DNA from: Enoplosus armatus
Taxonomy: Eukaryota; Chordata; Actinopteri; Centrarchiformes; Enoplosidae
Assembly (NCBI RefSeq): GCF_043641665.1
Contig: NC_092191.1
Span: forward strand, 19,437,501 to 19,501,500
Reading direction: 5' to 3'
Length of the DNA: 64,000 bases
In this document: in pieces, positions 40,379 through 50,070 of the stretch
How the letters are laid out: every line of letters starts with the position of its first letter
Numbering within the stretch: position 1 is the stretch's first letter
Notes under the pieces: generated by a model
Told to the model about the DNA's origin: nothing
Databases searched by the model: none
Seen by the model: only the letters and a program-made list of their open reading frames with translations
Made by a program: the position numbers and the translations under genes

Positions 40379-43300
40379 GACCCCACTGGGAGCGACCTGG
40401 GGACTCGCAGCCTTTTGAAGTGGTAATTTGCCCGAACCCGAGGGAGGGTCGCCAAATTGAAATGTCTTTTGACAACGACAGACAGCCACCGTCGTCGCTG
40501 TCGTCTGATTGAGACACCTTCAGGGAAAGAGAGGGAGACGGGGAGGAAGAGACTGAGACGGAGAAAGTCAGAGTAACAAGGATAGAAAGAGAGTTTTTAT
40601 TTGATCTGACTGTAATGGCAACAAGATTAATCCTATGAAGGCCATGTGGTGACATAAGCCCTTATCAGTTCTCCATTGAGCATTTCATGGATTTTACCCC
40701 TAGCAAAGTCTTTTAAAGGTATCACATATATGAAATGTCCAACCTTGAACAGTGATGTATCCAGGATGAATGGGAAAGAACAGCCTGTCTGTTGCTATTG
40801 AGAGAAAACGAGAAAAGGCTGGTAACATACAGTATTTTGCCTGCAATCACGGAACCAAAGCTCCTGCTGTTGTTGTTCTCTTTTGTCAGTAAATCAAAGA
40901 GCAGAAGAAGAGATGTATTCAGGTGGCGTGTTCCACAGCCTTGAATCATACGAGCACATGAATTAGAGTCAGGAGAAGGCTTGAGGTCAAACACTGCCTG
41001 GTTCCCATTACAGCTGGCTGTGAACTACAAATAGATTCCTGCGCATTGCAGAGAGCAGCGAAACACAAACATACAAGTGGTACAATTAAGCCGGAGAATT
41101 TCATTTAAATGCAAAATGAGGTTGCGCTCTCGATGTGTTCGCGCCACACAGACGTGGCGAGGCAGTGTTGGCTTCTATTGGTTTGCATCTGCTCAGTTTG
41201 AGCTCGCCTAGCTGTGTTTCAGAAGCAGAGACTGACTGCTGGGGTTCACAGACACATCTGACCTCCTGTAATCATTGTTTTATTCGACTGCGCTTCATCA
41301 TGCCCTATCATTGTTTCCCCCCCCCGCCCTCACCCTCCTCTCTCAGACATGCACACGCCTGTGCAGAACAGATGAGAGGAGCCACAGTCGCTCAGAGGTG
41401 AGGAGAACTTTTAGCCTCTGCACGCTTGAACTCACGAGCCTCCTATCGGGAGCCAGGTGGGCGGCGTGGTGGCGTGACTCCCCAGAGGACCTGGTCGAGG
41501 TGCTTGTCTCACCTCCCCATGGCCTTATTCTGTCAGGCCCCCTGCCTTGTGCAGATTGGCCCCTACATGAGGGGCCCAGGGAGGCCCCCCCCACCCCCCG
41601 TCTCCATCTGTTTCACTGCATCTCCAGCATCCTGCATCAAAGCACAACACAGCAAGGGAAATGGAGGGAGGGGAAGTTAAAATTCACCAACGGCTGAGAG
41701 AAGGAAAAGAAGAGGGAGACACAGACTCGCAGCCTCCCAGAGGTGTGCGACCAAGTAGCATTCAGATCGAAAAGAATGCGCCAGCATTGGCTCGGCTATT
41801 GAAAGCATTCTTTGTATCTAAATGACCTTGGGCCAGCGTGGTTCACTTAGGAGATGAAGGCAGTTACATTTCATTGTTCATTAACTGTGGTGAATGCAAT
41901 ATCCTATTTTCCTAAAGTTAATACACAATGAAAATTCAATGTTTCATACTGTAACATTTTACACTGTGGCTCCCTAGGCAGCTTTCACGAAAAGCAAAAG
42001 ACCACGAGTCGACAGCCACTCCCGCAGAGTGGGAGATGCTCAATGTAGAGAAAACTGTTAGATACAAGTCCAGGTCCAACATTTGTTTTCTTTGGCAGCA
42101 AGTGTCCTATTCCAGCAGGAGAAAAAAGTCACACATAAATCGTTTGCAAATAATAGCAAATGCTTTGCTGCCAATAGGAACTGCGCTTAATACGCTTTCA
42201 AAGACAGACCCTTTGTTACCTCAAAATACAGTCCTTGGCTTTATGTACTTACAGTTACTAGAGATGAGTTTTTCTTTAATTTGTTCATTATTTGTCATTA
42301 AATTCTGTATTTCAATTTGTTTCAGTATTAACATTTGCTGAGGCCGGAATAAAATTATTTGGCCATGAACCAAAATATTATAATATATATACCGTATATA
42401 ATCTTGACTATTTCACAGAGGTATTTTGGCCAGTGTTGGTGTTGCTCTTAGTTAATCTAATGCCAATGTTAGACACAATAGTAAAGACTGACTTATTTTA
42501 GGCCTAAGATTTTAGCCTCCCTGCCCCAGGTTTCCATGGTAACAATCAGTGGCATCAGACAAAAAAAAAAAAAAAAAAAGACTCATAATTTGTGGTTTTA
42601 AAACAATAGTGTGGCGTGAGTAATGAGAAGGGAGAGCGTGTAGAGATCAGGACATCGTCAGTCCTTTCCTTTTGTCCAGAGGAACCCTCCTGAGCAGGAG
42701 CAGGCGCTCTGCTGCATGCGGCATGACTGTGTTGAGACTTTATTGCTACTGGAAGGGTTTTTTTTTTTTGTTTGTTTGTTTTATTTTTTATTTTTTTTGA
42801 ATTATTAAACCCAGTTGCTGTAACTGTTGACTTCCTCCAGAGGACAAACATTTTCTGCTGGAGTGGAAGGAGCTGAGTGAGCCATCCTCCGGAGATGCAT
42901 CCAATAGTTGCCGAGACATTTCACGAAAAAAAAAACAAAAAAAACACACGATGATGTTAAAGGAAAGGCAGTAGGCTTTGTGTACAACGTGTCATGGCAA
43001 CCGATCCAACATAAGAGATAACAGATAACTATAACTGTATAACTAAGCTAAGCTGCTAGCATGGCTAATAACATCTTCACACACTGGCTTGCATTAGTAC
43101 ATATCTACAGTAATGTGTGCCTCGTTCCTTCCTGCAAATCTACAAAACTGCACAGCAGGTACTTTAGAGTCAAACGTGGTGTTTACAGAGCTCACTGAAC
43201 CTCGGTTTGTTGCTAATGAGCATAAAATTGCCCCCAAATTGCCAATTCAAGCCTACAGACAACTACAGGTGTTTGTTGTGTTGCAATTCGGGAAATAATC

Positions 43301-45500
43301 ATCCCCTCATCCTGTCAAAAGTGTCAAATCCTTAAACCATGTTGGGGTTTTTTTTTGTTTCTTTTCGCCTCTGAAACGCCGTGCTGACTGAACTCGCTCC
43401 TGCTCCGCGGCAGATGCGTTTAGATGAACAAGCAGCTTTTGTTCCCTCATTTTTTTTTCTTTCTTGCCGAGTGAGACGTTTCTGCTTAACTCTGCACATT
43501 TGCCTCGCTCAAATGAAACACTGTGCAAAAACGACAAGACTGGGTTTTAAAAGCTGCATGTTAAAAGTGTACCCAATTAAAAAGCGGCCCCTCACGGGAC
43601 GTTGGAGGAAATGGGTCTGACATGTTGGTTGATAGGGGAGGTGCTGCTGTGGAGTACACTTGTTTGCCATTGTGTGTCTGTGTCCGAAGGAGTAAAGAGA
43701 GGAGGATGCTGTCCCTTGGATTTACTGTATGAATACAGTCCATGTTGATAACTGTAAACTCGGCCTCTCCGTGACCACTGCATGTTCCACAGTCAGAGCA
43801 CAAACACGCCACTGCTCATGCAATCCGCCAAAGGGCCACGGCTCACAGTCTCACTCGCATGCTGTCAGTGCGGCTGCTTGACCTCACCGCGGCCACTGTT
43901 TGTCATGCACTGTTGCTTACCTACATATCATTCTGAGTACATTTAAATATATATCTATAATTATAATTATATTGTATACAAACAGTGTTTGACCTCAGTC
44001 AGCTGCCAGTCAGGGCTGCCACCCAGTGGTGGTTTGGAGGATTTATATTTATGTCTGACTGGCTGGAGAAATCTTGTATATAGCAAGTAACATATCAGTA
44101 TAATAATGTAGTCTGCATGCTACACATAAAGCCACGGACATGCATACAGCTGCTGTAGGCCCAGCCCCCCTTACAAGACTCCACAAGTCAATAAAAGCAG
44201 AAGTTCAGAGAGCCACACATACATTTTCAAACCTACTACAAAGAGGCGAAATACCAAGAAAACCCATCTCAGTCAGGTTTTTCCTGACCTTTATGTCCAC
44301 AGCACAATGCATAAATCCCTAACAGCGCATGTACTGTATAATTACAATGCTGGGGAAATTCTTGTCTTGCTTTAGAGAGGTTTAGTTAAATACATCAAAA
44401 CTGAACAGCCGTTCATGCAATTTTTATCATCTATACACCAGAACATATCAGGGATAGAAAATTGGCCCTCTTAAATCAACAAGTACCGACAACATAAAAG
44501 AAAAATTGTGACTCACTCTCTGCTCCTCCCAAACCAGGCAGCGCAATCTGAAGCTGTGCAACCACAGATCTTCAGTGTTTAGATAAGCGAGATGCAACCT
44601 GTGATTCAGGACCATACTTCTGTTCAATATGCATTTATAAGATATGTTTCCGAAGCATTTCCCTCCAAACCTGAATAAAAGCTTTTAATGGACTTAGCAT
44701 TACAACACAAATAGAGCACATCAGCCTCCTGTATGATTGAGTCGGGCAGCGCACATTTATGTCAAGTTCATATATGATTTAACATGTGCAACATGTATTG
44801 ACCAAAACTCAACACACACACACATGTGAATATCACGCAACTCTCCTTGTGGTGCTCATCATCAGCTACAGTGTGGTGTGAGATGGTCTCAACTGGGCCA
44901 ACAGGATCATCTAAGACAGGTCTTCCTTTACTAAACCCTGTGATATACCGCGGCTGCTCCACACGGTGCAAACTCAGAGGTTCAGAGGAAAGAGAGCAGT
45001 TTCATCTCCGGCTGGCTGCACTGGCCTTCACATGCCATAACACTCCCTACACCGCACACTGCACGGCCTGTCTGTGTGTGTGTGTGTGTGTGTCAGTGTC
45101 TCACTTCAGCACACCCTGAGAGTCCTTGTCTGGAGACCTTGAGTGCTAAAAAGCATGGGGGCCCCTGTTCTGGGAGAGAGAGAGAGAGAGACAGAGAGAG
45201 AGAGGGAGCAAAAAAAACAAAAAAAACAAAACAGATTAGAAACTTCTCCACCGGCAGGAACGAGCCGTCCTGAACGCTTCCCCTCTTCTGCCCCTGACGT
45301 CTGATGGGAGATAATAACTGCAACAAGTTCCCTGTTAACTTGAGCGATTTGGGCATAACAGACGAATGAACTTTGCGGAGGCACCCGAGCTATCAGTGCA
45401 GTGAACAGTTTTTTTTTTGTTTTGTTTTTCCTCCAGGAGGCGTCTGCGGCGTCCACAGGTGGCCCCAAAAACCAAGGAGGGAGGATAAGTGCTGAGTGAG
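40021..45500. other. gene-free region upstream of mir-202
   Basis: No exon is supported. A (GA)n tract lies at 40335-40376, a T-rich/A-rich pair at about 42560-42800, a small fragment of the 23774-24210 repeat family at 42888-42935, and a (GA)n tract near 45175-45205. The block at 40380-40510 is GC-balanced and unique-looking, but its open frames run through the GA repeat. Confidence 0.45.
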
Positions 45501-45536
45501 CACAGACAACAGCTACTTTGTCTTTCTCAAACATCT

Positions 45537-45611
45537 TCAAGGTCCCCGTGGAGGGATAAATGGCCGAGAGGAGGCGCGTTCCCCGGAGAGACTCATCTGG
45601 AGCTTTGCGGG
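45537..45611 (+). ncRNA. candidate 3' part of exon 1 of pri-mir-202
   Basis: A consensus donor G|GTAAGT sits at 45611/45612, and a strong acceptor 240 bp downstream (45850-45851) opens an exon that contains the mir-202 hairpin. The segment just upstream includes TCAAGGTCC (45537-45545), close to the NR5A1/SF-1 site, and a weak ATAAAT at about 45556. The transcription start is not known, so only the 3' boundary of this exon is supported. Confidence 0.45.
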
Positions 45612-45694
45612 GTAAGTCCTCTTCACGCCTCATCCATTTCATAAACTGATTCTTTTTATTTTCTTTTTAATTGCTGGAAACTAGAAAGAAATGT

Positions 45695-45734
<40 letters not shown>

Positions 45735-45851
45735 CAACCGAATCCTGCTGCCTGTGGTTGTCCGACAGTGAAAGAATAATATAGTTCTTTCCTCTGTTGC
45801 ACATGCAGTCATGTAACTGACCAGCTTTTTTCTCTCACCCCTGCCCTCCAG

Positions 45852-46036
45852 GCTCCAGGCGTGCGGGCGACAGGGCAGCAGGGCTCTTTGCACTCGCTGT
45901 TCCTTTTTCCTATGCATATACCTCTTTCAGATGTAACTTTAAAGAGGCATAGGGCATGGGAAAATGGGGCTGCAGAGGTATTCCACCAGGCAGGCAGCCG
46001 TGTCATCATCCTCTCCGCATGACAGTTGACCTCAAA

Positions 46037-46072
<36 letters not shown>

Positions 46073-46340
46073 CGGGCTCCAGCCTGCTGGAGACTGTATA
46101 GAGAAAGACTCTTGACTAACTGACCACAGGTGATTTTTGTCTCTGTGATTCGTTTTTTTTATGTAATATCATAACTCAAATGTCATCATATTCATTCATG
46201 CTGACATTGTGTGTGTGTGTGTGTGTGTGTAGAGGGGGGTGTTCTTGCATTTCTGCTCCATTTTTGTTCATTTAAAACTCCTGTTTGCCTCTGAATCATT
46301 TGTTTGCTGCTGTTTTTGAATAAAGACGTCTTGGCATTAA
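45852..46340 (+). ncRNA. mir202: candidate terminal exon of pri-mir-202
   Basis: The acceptor is a long pyrimidine tract (CTTTTTTCTCTCACCCCTGCCCTCC) ending in AG at 45850-45851, with a CTGAC branch-like word at about 45817. The exon carries the mir-202 stem-loop starting some 45 nt inside. The first canonical AATAAA follows at 46319-46324, with an A-run after CATT about 15 bp later. A (CA)n tract lies at about 46039-46070 and (TG)n at about 46207-46230. The exon limits are a prediction from splice and polyA signals. Confidence 0.5.
45897..45973 (+). ncRNA. mir202: microRNA precursor mir-202
   Basis: The 5' arm at 45907-45928 reads TTCCTATGCATATACCTCTT plus two bases, which is miR-202-5p, the arm that dominates in fish gonads. 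The 3' arm at 45943-45964 (AGAGGCATAGGGCATGGGAA plus AA) is miR-202-3p. The arms pair through CCTCTTT/AAAGAGG, TAT/ATA and ATGC-type pairs with one bulged G, then TTTTTCC/GGGAAAA, closing on a loop of about 12 nt. The flanks GTTCC and GGGGC also match the remembered human precursor. miR-202 is gonad-enriched and acts on gametogenesis. The location and opposite strand relative to the Vent genes and kndc1 repeat the human MIR202/VENTX/KNDC1 order. On the minus strand the same bases would not give the known mature sequences. Confidence 0.95.
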
Positions 46341-46747
46341 AAAAAACGGATTTTGACATTCATGCATTCCGACTTTTTAGACTGTAAGTGACGGGGTCTT
46401 TAAGCTGAGGGGGCTGAATCAGACAATAAATATATTGATGTTGATAGTTTAACCATTTTATTTATTATTTTTACATGCACCAAAATGACTTAGGGTGGTG
46501 ATACACTAGGCATTTTTTTGGGCAAGTCTGATGGGCAACAGTGCCCAAGAAATTGCCTCAGTATTGCTGCTTTAACGCCCTAAAAACAAGACATTTTTAA
46601 CAGGTTCAACCATTTTCTTCACCTCTTTGTTTGCCTCTAAAAGTGTTGTCATTATATATTGTCATTCCGTACACATTCCATTTGTGCTTAAATGTTTTTC
46701 AAGCCTGAGATGAGACTGTCAATATACTATATCTATATCTATTTCAC

Positions 46748-46835
46748 TCACAGTAAAAGTTCAACGGTATTACCAGCTAAATGCATTTAAAGTATCAAGA
46801 GTAAGTACTGAGAGCTCGTACTCACAGTACTCGTT
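46748..46835. repeat. fragment of the 'agtaaaagtac...actcgt' repeat family
   Basis: Words 'cacagtaaaagttcaacgg', 'gcatttaaagtatcaagag' and 'taagtactgagagctcgtac' belong to a fish repeat whose other end may be at 47295-47402. The two could be halves of one copy separated by the hAT-like insertion between them. Confidence 0.45.
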
Positions 46836-46866
46836 CTGCAGGAAGATGGCCCCAGTGACTGATGTC

Positions 46867-47195
46867 CAATGGTTCCCAGCCAAGAGGTCAGGACCCCTCC
46901 AAAGATGCATTTGACGGGGGGATGATGATGAATGATTAATGGGCTAGGAAAGAAGAAAAAAACAAAATGTTCTGTTAAACTTGATCAGATTGAGTCTCTG
47001 CTTTTTTTGTTGTTGTTGTGAAATACTGGATCATCTTACCTCTTTATGTCTCCAACAGTTATTTAAATGAAACCATCTGAGAGGTTTAAAGGGGGAAATA
47101 CACATAAACATCTGAAACATGACCAGCAGCTCAATCAGACAGACAGACGCTGCTTTTGAGGGTCACAAGCCTAAAAAGGGTTTGGAACCAGCAAT
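46867..47195. mobile_element. diverged hAT-type element related to the one at 27090-27868
   Basis: The left end CAATGGTTCCCAGCC followed by GAGGTCAGGACCCCT resembles the left end of the 27090 element (CAGTGGTTCCCAACC then GGTCAGGACCCCT). The right side (GAGGGTCACAAGCCTAAAAAGG, then GGAACCAGC) resembles its right side (GGGTCACGAGCCAAAAAGG, then GAGAACCACTG). No clear target duplication was found, so limits are approximate. Confidence 0.6.
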
Positions 47196-47294
47196 GCATT
47201 TTATTACATAGTGTTATCATGTGGGTTTCCTTTGTGTAAAACCTTAACCTGCAAAATGTCGCATAAGTACATAAGTTCAATACAACATGTCCCT

Positions 47295-47402
47295 CTGAAA
47301 TGCAGTGGAGTAGCAGTATGAAGTGGCATGAAATGGAAACACTCAAAATTGTACTTCAGCACATTACTTGAGTTGGTCTAATTAGTTACTTTCCACCACT
47401 GA
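47295..47402. repeat. fragment of the 'gaaatgcagtggagtagcagtat' repeat family
   Basis: Words 'ctctgaaatgcagtggagta', 'gcatgaaatggaaacactca', 'aaaattgtacttcagcacat' and 'tacttgagttggtctaatta' follow the order of a common fish repeat end. Related sequence is at 53755-54150 and 55195-55590. Confidence 0.6.
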
Positions 47403-48866
47403 CTTGAATGATTAAACTACCGTATGTTTTCAGGGTTTAAGTGTACAAACATTCACAGAATCGCCCACACATTTCTCGAGTGTTTTTCAGTAGAAATCCA
47501 ACGCCTAGTTTCTGCATTTCGAGCTGTAGAAATGGTTTCTCTGGAAGCTTAATTCCATCACTGCAATCATCAGCGGATGTTGCAGATCCCACTTGTGAAC
47601 AACCTTTGGCCTCTCTCTCTCTCTCTCTCTCTCTCTCCCCGTCACGCAGCCTTGGCTCCAGTCTGTCTGCTGCCATCCAGCTGCAGCTTCAGTGAGACCG
47701 TTAGCACCTCCTCACCTGATTCTAAGGGATCAGCGGAATCACTCATTGTCATTCAAGTCACCGGCCCTTTGCCCTCTCACAGTGGATCATTTATTGACAG
47801 CTCATGTTGCCATTAGTGCCAGGGACAATCCCAGATACTGCTGCGGCCCGGTGCCTCGCATGTATGGGGCAGCTGTGGCCCAGTAAGCCTTTAAATGAAT
47901 GATGTCCTTCCCATTGCAGCAGTTACTCAGGCATGGCGTCCTAATCGTCGCCTTTGATAATTGTGCCTCCTGGTGGGAGGTGTCAGTATTTCTTTTCTGT
48001 TTTCTTTTTTCTTTTTTTTTTTTAAACTTGAGAGAAGGCCCTGCTGAATAACCCCAAGCCCCCTTTGGAATCAGGTATGTGGCTGCCAAAGGATCCCAGA
48101 TCAGCATTACATCATGTGAGCGATGGAGTCACTCCACCAGCAGGTAACTTCCTAATCTCAATCCGGATCGGGCATCATAAGCGAACAAGGCGTAGCCGCC
48201 TTTATGACATGAGTGACTCAATCAGTCACCTATTTAGCTGGAGCCACCTAATGACTTTAACGTGAGGCAATATACACCTGGGGCAGACTCCGGGGCGCCG
48301 TCCCTCCGCGTCTCTCGGGTATGTGCGAATTGTCCAATCGGGAGACAATGGAGCCCAATGGATCCCAATGATCTGGCAGTTACCTCAGGCTTTGAAGTCC
48401 CTTTGAAGATGCAAATCTACAAGGGGCAGAGGGCGATCGCAGCTTGGGGCCACGCCACCGGACGCCAAATGAAAACATTTGCCCGCAGCAGCAGCCGGAG
48501 ACAACATCTTGTTATCTGTCTGTGATACCCCCCAAAACCTGGTCCTGGGACTTTCGTGTGTGATGTGTGCCCGCAAGATATTCTAACGAATAACCTGGGA
48601 GGGAGAAAACTGGTCACTCCCCTGTCTGTGACCCTCCATGGAGTCTCTTCAATTAAAGAGAAAGAGAGAGAGAGGGGGGGGGGGGGGGGGGGGGGTATAG
48701 GTGTATAGGCATGGCTATGATTGCGTGGCCAAGAGTTCATTGACACTGGTGTGTTCACCAGTTCATGTTATGAATGTTTAAACGTGCACAGTAACAGGCT
48801 ATGAATGTGAATACTCCGGAGAAAGTAGTGCGCTGCTGATTGGAAGACAAAGACGTGAAGAGGCAG
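47403..48866. promoter_or_regulatory. gene-free interval 3' of vent; candidate regulatory block at 47690-48530
   Basis: No exon is supported. Between a (CT)n tract at about 47611-47637 and a pure G run of 22 at 48674-48695 there is a repeat-poor, unique block containing GATCATTTATTGACAG, CTAATCGTCGCC, TGAGTGACTCAATCAG and CACCTAATGACTTTAA. These are AP-1, homeodomain and TALE-like words. Its place next to vent makes an enhancer role plausible, but this is inference without conservation or chromatin data. Confidence 0.3.
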
Positions 48867-48886
48867 CTTGTAGTGTTAAACTCCGT

Positions 48887-48892
48887 TTTATT
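48887..48892 (-). terminator. polyadenylation signal of the vent-like gene
   Basis: TTTATT on the + strand is AATAAA on the coding strand, 221 bp beyond the stop codon at 49113-49115. It is the first canonical signal after the stop. Confidence 0.65.
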
Positions 48893-49112
48893 TGTTGCAT
48901 AAAACATAACAAACATTTTCAGCAAATACGTTTACATTATTTTAACCATACATACAAGTCACGTCAATATATATACTGTAGTGCTTCAGACATAATATAT
49001 TCTTAATATAGCTTTAACCTTTAAACCCCTCTTTTAGAGAGAGCAACAGAGGAATATCTAGATTCTAGACGAAAGTGTTTGGAGGGAAACGGTCCGGCTC
49101 CTCGGATGGAGG

Positions 49113-49967
49113 TCAGTAGAAGCGTGGAGGCATGGTGACAGGGTGGGGGCGGTGCTGGTGCAGGGTGGCGGGCAGGGCCGTCCTGTGGAGCGGCTGCAGC
49201 TGCTGGTAGAAGCCGCTGCCGGCGGGGAGCTGTCCGCTCAGGGCGGGGTGCTGAAACAGCAGAGCCGGCAGCAGAGCGGCCGGGACCGACAGAAAGTCGG
49301 GACGCAGATCCTGGACCTCCCGCTTCAGCTTCATCCTCCTGTTCTGGAACCACGTTTTCACCTGGGGAGCACAGGACAGTCGTTTAAACACACACACACA
49401 CACCAGGAGCCCCCACACTGTACTGTAAGTTGCTTCACACAGAAATGAAAAACACGCTGCTGCGACTCTCTTAGAGACCCTAACCCTCTGCAATGCCGCT
49501 GGAGGCCTGAAACCCACCTGAGTTTCGGAGAGGCTCAGCTTCTCGGCGATCTTCCTCCTCTGTGCAGCACCCAGGTACTTGTTCTTGCCGAAGGTGTTCT
49601 CCAGTTTGCTGATTTGCTCGGAGGTGAACTTGGTCCTCATCCGCCGCTGCTGGGTGGCTTCCCCCTCGCTGTCCTCCCCCACCTCGCTCTCAGACCCCGA
49701 AGTGTAACCGCAGCTGTCTGGAAGGAAAGCGCGGAGCATCGAATTAGACTCAGTCCAAATCAACACCTGCACAGAGGCGCCTGTGTCGAGACAAAGTCTG
49801 GCAGTGGACTTACTGTTCGGCGAGGTGGGAGCGTATTGGCCTCTCGGTTCCTTTGTAAATCCCCCCATTTCACTATGGACTCTTGAATGGCGCACAGCAT
49901 CCTCACCCTGCAGGGTCATCTCCTCGTAATAACTTTTGGAAAGCCACTCTATGGAGAAGTTTGCCAT
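49113..49967 (-). CDS. vent: Vent-family homeobox transcription factor (vent-like), three exons, 200 aa
   Basis: Coding exons are 49967-49814, 49717-49518 and 49361-49113 (introns of 96 and 156 bp, GT-AG, phases 1 and 0). The protein starts MANFSIEWLSKSYY, an N-terminal FSIEWL motif resembling a Groucho-binding eh1 motif and shared with Vox proteins. The homeodomain spans about residues 75-134 (RRMRTKFTSEQISKLENTF to KTWFQNRRMKLKREV), with Thr at homeodomain position 47, typical of Vent and Bar proteins, and an intron between positions 44 and 45. The tail is Leu/Pro-rich and ends PPRFY. Vent factors are nuclear repressors that act downstream of BMP to restrict the dorsal organizer. The start at 49967 has strong context (GACATGG). 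An upstream in-frame ATG at 50060 reads through a CA repeat and is less likely. The names vent and vox for the two paralogues are assigned from the N-terminal sequence and could be reversed or lineage-specific. Confidence 0.9.
   Translation of the reverse strand: MANFSIEWLSKSYYEEMTLQGEDAVRHSRVHSEMGGFTKEPRGQYAPTSPNSKSTARLCLDTGASVQVLIWTESNSMLRAFLPDSCGYTSGSESEVGEDSEGEATQQRRMRTKFTSEQISKLENTFGKNKYLGAAQRRKIAEKLSLSETQVGFRPPAALQRVRVSKRVAAACFSFLCEATYSTVWGLLVCVCVFKRLSCAPQVKTWFQNRRMKLKREVQDLRPDFLSVPAALLPALLFQHPALSGQLPAGSGFYQQLQPLHRTALPATLHQHRPHPVTMPPRFY
49362..49517 (-). other. vent-like intron 2 (in frame, no stop)
   Basis: The donor is GTGGGT after ACTCAG and the acceptor is TGCTCCCCAG. The length is 156 nt, a multiple of three, and again open. 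It interrupts the homeodomain between positions 44 and 45, so unspliced mRNA would insert 52 residues before the recognition helix core. Confidence 0.85.
49718..49813 (-). other. vent-like intron 1 (in frame, no stop)
   Basis: The donor is GTAAGT after CCGAACA and the acceptor is CTTTCCTTCCAG. The length is 96 nt, a multiple of three, and the frame stays open. Splicing joins A and AC to give Asn52. Confidence 0.85.
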
Positions 49968-49990
49968 GTCGTAGCCAAGCAGCGGTCCCA

Positions 49991-49992
<2 letters not shown>

Positions 49993-50031
<39 letters not shown>
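49993..50031. repeat. (TG)n/(CA)n microsatellite in the vent-like 5' UTR
   Basis: A perfect 39-bp dinucleotide run lies between the TATA box (50071-50076) and the start codon (49967). With initiation about 25-30 bp downstream of the TATA box it would be transcribed as (CA)n directly after the cap region. Confidence 0.8.
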
Positions 50032-50034
<3 letters not shown>

Positions 50035-50070
50035 GTCTGCGTTGCTGCCCCTTGGGTCACTCTTGGCCGC

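Noticed and set aside
22081..45500. An ADAM8 counterpart beyond mir-202, as in human
   Set aside because: No metalloprotease zinc motif or ADAM-like exon was recognised in this direction within the window.
45106..45642. 178-codon minus-strand frame opposite mir-202 exon 1
   Set aside because: It crosses GA- and A-rich low-complexity sequence (poly Leu-Ser and Phe-Cys) and has no similarity I recognise.
50003..50060. In-frame upstream ATG for vent at 50060 giving a longer protein
   Set aside because: It would encode a Thr-His run from the CA repeat. The downstream ATG gives the conserved FSIEWL start and has strong context.
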